Shown here: positions 15,418 through 20,335 of the stretch, in pieces
Layout of the letters: the number at the start of each line of letters is the position of its first letter
How positions within the stretch are numbered: position 1 is the first letter of the stretch
Assembly (NCBI GenBank): GCA_964400105.1
Contig: CAYNTG010000036.1
Span: forward strand, 1 to 20,335
DNA length: 20,335 nucleotides
Origin: CAYNTG01 sp964400105
GTDB lineage: Bacteria; UBP14; UBA6098
Direction: 5' to 3'
Program-made: the position numbers and the translations under genes
Notes under the pieces: generated by a model
What the model was told of the DNA's origin: nothing
Database searches by the model: none
The model's input: only the letters and a program-made list of their open reading frames with translations

Positions 15418-16491
15418 CTACTCGATTATAATATCTTCGATCTTCTTTGGTAAACCGGTTAGCATCTTACAACCGTTTTCGATAAGAAGGAAATCGTCCT
15501 CGATTCGAACCCCGCCGAAATCCGGGATATATACCCCCGGTTCGATAGTTATCACAGAGTTTTCCGGCAGGATATTCTCCGAGCGCGACCCGACCCTCGG
15601 CATATCGTGAACGATCAGCCCGATTCCGTGGCCGAGTCCGTGGCCGAAATATTCACCATAACCGGCATCCGCGATCACCTTGCGTGCGACGGCATCGAGG
15701 TCTTTGCCGGTAATCCCCGGTCGTGCGGCCTCTATTGCGGTGCTCTGTGCGCGAAAGACCAGTTCGTATAAATCGCGTTGCTTTTTATTTGGTTCTCCCA
15801 TGATGAATGTCCGCGTAATGTCGCTGGCATATCCATCGACGAAAGCGCCGAAATCGACCGTTACGAAATCGCCCGCCTCGATCATTTTATTTCCGGCGAT
15901 TCCGTGGACGAGGGCGCTTCGTTTTCCGCTCACGACTATCGTATCGAATGAGTTTTTGTCCGCGCCGGCTTTGCGCATCCGGTATTCGAGTTCGGCGGCG
16001 AAATCTCGCTCGACGAGTCCCGGCTTCAAGATGGGTAGCGCCGCTTTCATGCCATCCTCTGCAGCGCGGATCGCTTCCTCGATCTTCGCGATTTCATCGT
16101 CTGTTTTTGTTGCTCGCATCGTATCGACGAAATCGTCGAGCGGTTTCCACGCGAAAGAATCGGGGAATATTTTTTTCAGTTCGTCGAGCGTTCCCCATGC
16201 CATCGATTTCTCGAATCCTATAGTGGATATAGCTTTAATCTCCGGTCTTTTAGAAAGCGCCTCAATAAGCTTGCCGTTCTCTGGAACGACGATCTCGGCG
16301 TTTTTTACCTCGATCGGAGCCTGCGTTTTGTATCGAAAATCGGTGAAGAAAATCGCCTTTTCTCGATCGATATATAGAAGTCCGTTCGAGCCGGAATAAC
16401 CGCACAAGAATCGGACATTTATGGTGTTGTAGAATATTGCGGCATCTATGCCGTCTCGATTTAATCTCTGTCGAACCTTATCAATCCTCAA
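15418..16491 (-). CDS. Xaa-Pro peptidase, M24B family
   Basis: Metal-dependent peptidase that removes the residue before proline or splits X-Pro dipeptides; cytosolic. At 357 residues it has an N-terminal creatinase-like domain (1 to about 125) and a pita-bread catalytic domain. All five metal ligands are present: Asp213 in TVDFGAF, Asp224 in YASDITRTF, His288 in GHGLGHGIGL, Glu317 in ITIEPGVY and Glu331 in GGVRIEDDF. His195 (LVHG) and His295 (IVHDMPRVG) fit the substrate site. The start is TTG 16491, supported by AAGGAG five bases upstream and an 11-base overlap with the flavodoxin-fold gene. Whether it is pepP- or pepQ-like cannot be decided. Confidence 0.93.
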   Translation of the reverse strand: MRIDKVRQRLNRDGIDAAIFYNTINVRFLCGYSGSNGLLYIDREKAIFFTDFRYKTQAPIEVKNAEIVVPENGKLIEALSKRPEIKAISTIGFEKSMAWGTLDELKKIFPDSFAWKPLDDFVDTMRATKTDDEIAKIEEAIRAAEDGMKAALPILKPGLVERDFAAELEYRMRKAGADKNSFDTIVVSGKRSALVHGIAGNKMIEAGDFVTVDFGAFVDGYASDITRTFIMGEPNKKQRDLYELVFRAQSTAIEAARPGITGKDLDAVARKVIADAGYGEYFGHGLGHGIGLIVHDMPRVGSRSENILPENSVITIEPGVYIPDFGGVRIEDDFLLIENGCKMLTGLPKKIEDIIIE

Positions 16492-17083
16492 TTTCGCTCC
16501 TTTTCTTGATTTGATCTACGAATTCCGAGCCATATTTATTTGCGGCGTCCAGAGCCGACTTCGGCAAATCTTTCGGTATGCAATCTATATACCTGAGCTC
16601 GAGTGTAGCAGGCATATTTATCGAGATACTATCGAGGAAGTATCTTATAGTCAAGTTAATTCCATCGAAAACCCTTTTCCCGCCGGAACCGGCTACCTCG
16701 ATGACCGCTGCCGTTCGGGGTGGCAGCGGATTTGCGATAAGGTATTTTCGCGCCCAAAATATCTGGCAACGGTCGATCAAAGCCTTGGCCTTCGCGGGGA
16801 TGCCGTAGAAATAAACCGGCGTGGCGATGATCATATCCGTCGCGTTCTCGATGAGCGGATATATCCGCGTCATGTCGTCGCGAATCGGGCAGGGCGAGCC
16901 GTCGTAACAGGTTCCGCAGGCATCGCATGGGGCGATATCGAGATCGGAAAGATATAGCCTTTCGACTTCGAAACCGGCAGAAAGGGCGGGTTCGATTGCG
17001 GCATCGAGCAGACGGCCGCTGTTCGACGGCCTTCGCGGGCTGAAATAGAGCGCAAGAATTTTTTTACGTGCTTTTTCTTTCAT
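16481..17083 (-). CDS. Flavodoxin-fold NAD(P)H-dependent reductase with four-Cys motif
   Basis: A 200-residue FMN-binding protein of the NADPH-dependent FMN reductase / iron-sulfur flavoprotein group. An early ALYFSPRRPSNSGRLLDAAI is the phosphate loop, and TPVYFYGIPAKAKALIDRCQ is the conserved second flavin-contact segment. Between them lies CDACGTCYDGSPC (Cys53, 56, 59, 65; spacing Cx2Cx2Cx5C). That compact motif holds a 4Fe-4S cluster in archaeal Isf proteins, but many bacterial relatives have similar cysteines without a proven cluster. The start is ATG 17083 with AAAGGAT eight bases upstream. It overlaps the peptidase gene and diverges from murJ across only 23 bases. The electron acceptor is unknown. 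Confidence 0.88.
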   Translation of the reverse strand: MKEKARKKILALYFSPRRPSNSGRLLDAAIEPALSAGFEVERLYLSDLDIAPCDACGTCYDGSPCPIRDDMTRIYPLIENATDMIIATPVYFYGIPAKAKALIDRCQIFWARKYLIANPLPPRTAAVIEVAGSGGKRVFDGINLTIRYFLDSISINMPATLELRYIDCIPKDLPKSALDAANKYGSEFVDQIKKRSEIED

Positions 17084-17106
17084 AAGACTTTATCCTTTAA
17101 TCTATC

Positions 17107-18693
17107 TTGGACGAACGCAGAAAAATCGCTATCTCGGCATTTTGGGTGAGTCTCGGCACACTCATAACACGGATATTCGGACTCTTTCGAGAGGTCGCGA
17201 TGGCCGCCGTATTCGGTACGGGAGTCGCCGCAGATGCTTTCGCCGTGGCATTCCGATTCCCGAATCTATTAAGATACCTCGTCGGTGAGGGCGCTCTCTC
17301 GGCGGCGCTTCTACCAAAATATACCGAGGTCGAGCACCGCGAGGGACCGGAGGCGGCTTTCCGCATGGCTTCGGCTGTTTTTTCCGTGCTTTTATCCGGT
17401 TTAATAATCATTTGCGCACTCGGTATTATCTTCGCCCCGCAGGTAATCGGCCTTATCGTAATCGGCTGGGGTGAAGGTTCCGCGCGGCGCATTCTCGCAA
17501 CCAAGCTGGTGCGAATTCTCTTCGGCTTTGCGGGATTTATCGGTCTGGCGTCGTATTGTCAGGCCATCCTCAATGCGCATCGACGATTCTTCGTGAGTTC
17601 GGTAGCACCGGCTTTCATGAATATTTTCTGGCTCATCGGAGCCGGGATCGCCGGTTTTTTGGTTCCAACCGATGGGCCGCGAATCGAGATCGTAGCCGCC
17701 TTCCTCGTTATCGGGAGCATGTTCCAATTCCTCTGGCAATTCTACTGGATCAAGAAGATCGGCTGGACATTCTCGTGGTCAATAAAATCGAGGCTCCGCG
17801 ATCTTATCGAGGTCGGAATGCTCCTTCTGCCGAGCCTGCTTGCCCTTGCCTCACACCAGATCAACTACTTTTTCGATGTCCTTTTGGCATCGCTTCTCCC
17901 CGGCGGAAGCGTAAGCTCGCTGACATACGCGAACCGTTTGCTGTTTCTGCCGCTCGGCCTTATCGGATATGCCATCGCGACCGCGACACTTCCGAGCCTG
18001 TCCGAATCGGCGGCGCGGGAAAAGCGCACAGAACTGGCGCGTCTTCTCTCATACACCGCTCGATCCATATTCACATTGCTTCTGCCTATCGGGCTTGTCG
18101 CTATCACCCTTCGATATGAGATCGTCTCGCTGCTTTTCGAGAGGGGCAATTTTGACGCCGCCCGTTCGACACCGATGGTCGCCACCGCTCTTATGTATTA
18201 CATGATCGGGCTTCCGTTCTTCGGTCTCACGCGCGGTTTCACGCAGGGATTTTACGCCCTTAAAAACACGATCACACCTGTCGCTATCACCGCCTTCGGT
18301 GTGATCATAAATATCGAATTAAGCATGATATTCATGTTCTACCTCGACCATGGAGGCCTTGCTCTGGGATCGAGCATCACAGGCTTCTTTAATATGGTTT
18401 TCCTAATATACTATCTAAAAAAGAATCTACCTGAGCTTTCGATCCGGCCGATCCTTGAGAATATGTTCAAGGTCGGCGTGGCGGGTGGTCTCAGCGCGCT
18501 GATCACATGGCAATTCGCGTCTCGTGTTTCTTCGGGTATAGTTTTCGGCCCGACCATCGTTACCAAGCTTATCCAGCTTTGCATTCCCTCGGCCATTTAT
18601 TTCGGTCTTTTTCTACTGTTTTCAAAGATCATCGAGATCCGCGAAGTGGTGGAGGTATCCAAACGTATCGCCAACAAATTCCTAAATCGATAA
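17107..18693 (+). CDS. murJ: Lipid II flippase
   Basis: Integral membrane protein that moves the peptidoglycan precursor lipid II to the outer face of the inner membrane. At 528 residues, with about 14 hydrophobic segments, it is full length. Family features are the N-terminal SLGTLITRIFGLFREVAMAA, the AFRFPNLLRYLVGEGALSAA stretch (matching the conserved R-x-P-N-L-x-R and G-E-G-A region), and the middle SYTARSIFTLLLPIGL and FERGNFD. The start is TTG 17107: an in-frame TAA lies three codons upstream, the next ATG falls inside the conserved region, and no clear ribosome-binding site is seen. It diverges from the flavodoxin-fold gene and converges with thiC. Confidence 0.95.
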   Translation: MDERRKIAISAFWVSLGTLITRIFGLFREVAMAAVFGTGVAADAFAVAFRFPNLLRYLVGEGALSAALLPKYTEVEHREGPEAAFRMASAVFSVLLSGLIIICALGIIFAPQVIGLIVIGWGEGSARRILATKLVRILFGFAGFIGLASYCQAILNAHRRFFVSSVAPAFMNIFWLIGAGIAGFLVPTDGPRIEIVAAFLVIGSMFQFLWQFYWIKKIGWTFSWSIKSRLRDLIEVGMLLLPSLLALASHQINYFFDVLLASLLPGGSVSSLTYANRLLFLPLGLIGYAIATATLPSLSESAAREKRTELARLLSYTARSIFTLLLPIGLVAITLRYEIVSLLFERGNFDAARSTPMVATALMYYMIGLPFFGLTRGFTQGFYALKNTITPVAITAFGVIINIELSMIFMFYLDHGGLALGSSITGFFNMVFLIYYLKKNLPELSIRPILENMFKVGVAGGLSALITWQFASRVSSGIVFGPTIVTKLIQLCIPSAIYFGLFLLFSKIIEIREVVEVSKRIANKFLNR

Positions 18694-18897
18694 ACACCAC
18701 GCCACGCGTTTTTACTCGATTTACAACGTTCATCCCTGCGATCCGTGCATGATTCGGGATCCGTTATCCCGCTCGAAATCGTTCCTTTTATGAATATATC
18801 CTTTACCCCTTCATTCGCAACGGATTTAGCGAGTTCCACGGGCAGCCGAGGCCGACCCGGAATGGCGACTTATTCAACCTCGATTGTCAAGTTGGCC
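18694..18897. other. 204-base convergent gap between murJ and thiC, with a short hairpin
   Basis: Neither neighbour needs a promoter here. At 18755-18771 CGGGAT-ccgtt-ATCCCG forms a 6-bp stem with a five-base loop. A T-rich patch (TTCCTTTTA) follows only some ten bases later on the plus strand, so it is at best a weak terminator for murJ. A minus-strand frame from GTG 18839 reads protein-like for about 25 codons (VELAKSVANEGVKDIFIKGT) but has no ribosome-binding site and runs antisense into murJ. Confidence 0.35.
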
Positions 18898-20199
18898 TCA
18901 TCCATCCGTAGGATCTTCTTTGACCTGTTTGATTCGCTTTACGGCGCAGAATTCACCGCACATCGTGCATGTTTCACCGTCGGCGGGTTTCGATGCGTTG
19001 CGGATCGTCTTTGCGAGTTCCGGATCGATTGCCAGATCGAACATCTTATCCCAATCGAGTTCGTGGCGAGCCTTGCTCATGTCGCGATCCCATTCCCACG
19101 CACCGGGGATTCCCTTTGCGATATCGCCGGCATGAGCGGCGATTCTGGTATAGATTACTCCTTCGCGGACGGCTTCGGCATCGGGAAGTGAAAGGTGCTC
19201 GGTGCGGGTAACATAGCAAAGATAATCCGCGCCGCTCATCGCCGCAATAGCTCCGCCGATAGCGCTCGTGAGGTGGTCATATCCAGGCGCGACGTCAGTA
19301 ACGATCGGGCCGAGGACATAGAATGGCGCGCCGCCGCAAATCTCTTTTTGGATATGGATATTGAGCGGAATATCGTCGATCGGGACATGACCGGGGCCTT
19401 CGACCATCGCTTGAACGCCGTTTTCGCGTGCCCTTTTCACGAGTTCGCCGAGGACGACAAGCTCGCCGATTTGCGGTCGATCGGTGGCGTCGGCAATAGC
19501 GCCCGGTCGAAGACCGTCGCCGAGCGAGAGCACCATCTCATATTTTTTTGCGATCTTGCAAAGCCTGTCGAATTGCTCGTAAAGCGGATTTTCCTTCTTG
19601 TGTTTATGAATCCATTCGGCGTGAAATGAGCCGCCGCGCGACACGATGTCCATAACGCGATCTCCGGTCAGAAGGTCTTCGACGACCTTACGCGTGACTC
19701 CGCAGTGGACTGTGATAAAATCGACTCCTTGCTCGCCCTGCTGCTCTATAACCTCGAATAATTCGTTCGGGTCCATATCGACGACCGGCCTATCGGCATT
19801 GCGGCAATTGACCGCCGCTTCATAGATCGGCACCGTTCCAACAGGGATAGTAGAATTTTCGATAATAGCCTTCCGAATTTCGGCAAGATTGCCGCCGGTG
19901 GATAGGTCCATTACGGTATCGGCATTTGCATCGATTGCCGCAGCGAGCTTCTCGAGTTCGTGATCGATATTCATTTCGTCGCCGCTGGTGCCAATATTCG
20001 CGTTGACCTTTGTGCGAAGACCCTCCCCGATTGCCAGAGGATCTATCTTCCTCGGTCGATTGCGATTTCTAAGAATAACGACCCGGCCAGCTGCGACCGC
20101 TTCTCGAAGATCGTCCGGCTCGACATCCTCGGCGATTGCAGCAACGATAATCTCTGTCGATACGATTTCCTGCCTGGCCTCCTCTAAAATACTGAGCAT
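18898..20199 (-). CDS. thiC: Phosphomethylpyrimidine synthase
   Basis: Non-canonical radical SAM enzyme that rearranges aminoimidazole ribotide into HMP-phosphate for thiamine. At 433 residues it belongs to the shorter ThiC form, without the N-terminal extension of the proteobacterial type. Visible are VNANIGTSGDE near 65-75, VMDLSTGGN, GTVPIYEAAV, DFITVHCGVTRK, SRGGSF, SLGDGLRPGAI, VEGPGHVPIDDI, and GPIVTDVAPGYDHLTSAIGG. The C-terminal cluster site is CTMCGEFC (Cys411, 414, 418), that is Cx2Cx3C rather than the often quoted Cx2Cx4C. Start ATG 20199 has AAGGAG five to six bases upstream. No TPP riboswitch is visible in the 136 bases before it. Confidence 0.96.
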   Translation of the reverse strand: MLSILEEARQEIVSTEIIVAAIAEDVEPDDLREAVAAGRVVILRNRNRPRKIDPLAIGEGLRTKVNANIGTSGDEMNIDHELEKLAAAIDANADTVMDLSTGGNLAEIRKAIIENSTIPVGTVPIYEAAVNCRNADRPVVDMDPNELFEVIEQQGEQGVDFITVHCGVTRKVVEDLLTGDRVMDIVSRGGSFHAEWIHKHKKENPLYEQFDRLCKIAKKYEMVLSLGDGLRPGAIADATDRPQIGELVVLGELVKRARENGVQAMVEGPGHVPIDDIPLNIHIQKEICGGAPFYVLGPIVTDVAPGYDHLTSAIGGAIAAMSGADYLCYVTRTEHLSLPDAEAVREGVIYTRIAAHAGDIAKGIPGAWEWDRDMSKARHELDWDKMFDLAIDPELAKTIRNASKPADGETCTMCGEFCAVKRIKQVKEDPTDG

Positions 20200-20281
20200 T
20201 ATATCTCCTTGTTGTGATTCACTTAATTCGTTAGTGTTGCGTTAAATGGGTCTATTTATTGGTTATAGTTGACATATTATC

Positions 20282-20297
20282 TACTTACTTACTTACT
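20282..20297. repeat. Four tandem TACT units upstream of thiC
   Basis: TACT is repeated four times without interruption in the 136-base region right of thiC, followed by TTTC. It lies eight bases right of a plus-strand TTGACA (20269-20274), so it would sit in the spacer and -10 region of a promoter directed rightward, away from thiC. Changes in copy number could shift promoter spacing by four bases. Confidence 0.6.
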
Positions 20298-20305
20298 TTC
20301 ATTGA

Positions 20306-20335
20306 ATGAGCATCGAGCCGGAGTTTATGGAACGA
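20306..20335 (+). CDS. Possible start of a divergent gene running off the right edge
   Basis: Ten open codons from ATG 20306 (MSIEPEFMER) reach the window end; an in-frame ATG at 20327 has CGGAG three bases upstream. A TTGACA lies 31 bases before the first ATG. This is too short to identify and may be chance; the promoter-like sequence and divergent layout from thiC are the only support. Confidence 0.2.
   Translation, partial: MSIEPEFMER

Noticed and set aside
15680..16399. 239-codon open frame on the plus strand
   Set aside because: Antisense to the M24 peptidase, whose five metal ligands are intact; composition is Ser-rich, typical of a shadow frame.
18597..18839. 80-codon minus-strand frame between thiC and murJ
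   Set aside because: Starts from a GTG without a ribosome-binding site, two thirds of it is antisense to murJ, and the product after the first 25 residues has no protein-like pattern.
1..20335. CRISPR arrays, tRNA or rRNA genes
   Set aside because: No regularly spaced repeats of CRISPR length and no tRNA- or rRNA-like conserved segments were seen by eye in any intergenic gap; a tRNAscan or Infernal run would settle it.

Overview
The window reads as an ordinary chromosomal segment of a Gram-negative-type bacterium, probably from the FCB (Fibrobacteres-Chlorobi-Bacteroidetes) superphylum or a related candidate phylum. Four things suggest this. Two adjacent proteins end in the GWxTD domain, which I know mainly from that group. 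Three intergenic promoter-like sites look like the Bacteroidetes element (TTG, about 20 bases, then TAnnTTTG). There is a likely lipoprotein. Six of the genes start with GTG or TTG. Nothing identifies a genus. No tRNA, rRNA, CRISPR array, insertion sequence or prophage is visible, and no stretch over 300 bases lacks a gene.

Layout, left to right. At 1-4521 (minus strand, read right to left) lie a TPR protein with a long acidic linker, a DusB-like tRNA-dihydrouridine synthase, and the two subunits of the NAD-dependent dihydroorotate dehydrogenase (pyrK, then pyrD running off the left edge). Each gene overlaps or nearly touches the next. At 4584-9005 (minus) lies a compact run: PfkB-family sugar kinase, Xer-type tyrosine recombinase, and two paralogous exported GWxTD proteins coupled by ATGA and TAATG overlaps. 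A promoter-like site at 4548-4578 separates this run from the TPR cluster. At 9177-12593 (minus) lie a ComEB/dCMP-type deaminase, a small lipoprotein and a pheT with no adjacent pheS. A 57-residue membrane protein gene (12655-12828, plus) diverges from the deaminase. At 12835-17083 (minus) lie a flavodoxin-fold protein and an M24 Xaa-Pro peptidase, then a small membrane protein, aspartokinase and aspartate-semialdehyde dehydrogenase (first two steps of the Lys/Thr/Met/diaminopimelate pathway). murJ (17107-18693, plus) diverges from the flavodoxin gene and converges on thiC (18898-20199, minus).

The genes are mostly housekeeping: pyrimidine, aspartate-family and thiamine synthesis, tRNA modification and charging, lipid II flipping and chromosome resolution. 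They are mixed with lineage-specific envelope proteins (GWxTD pair, TPR-linker protein, lipoprotein, two small membrane proteins). I see no defence island or new multi-gene system. The most unusual observation is the 5' end of aspartokinase. Its conserved N-terminal motif (QKYGGSSV) is in frame with the preceding membrane-protein gene, separated only by a TAG stop, and no ATG, GTG or TTG lies between that stop and the motif. Next in interest are the shared promoter architecture and the coupled GWxTD pair.
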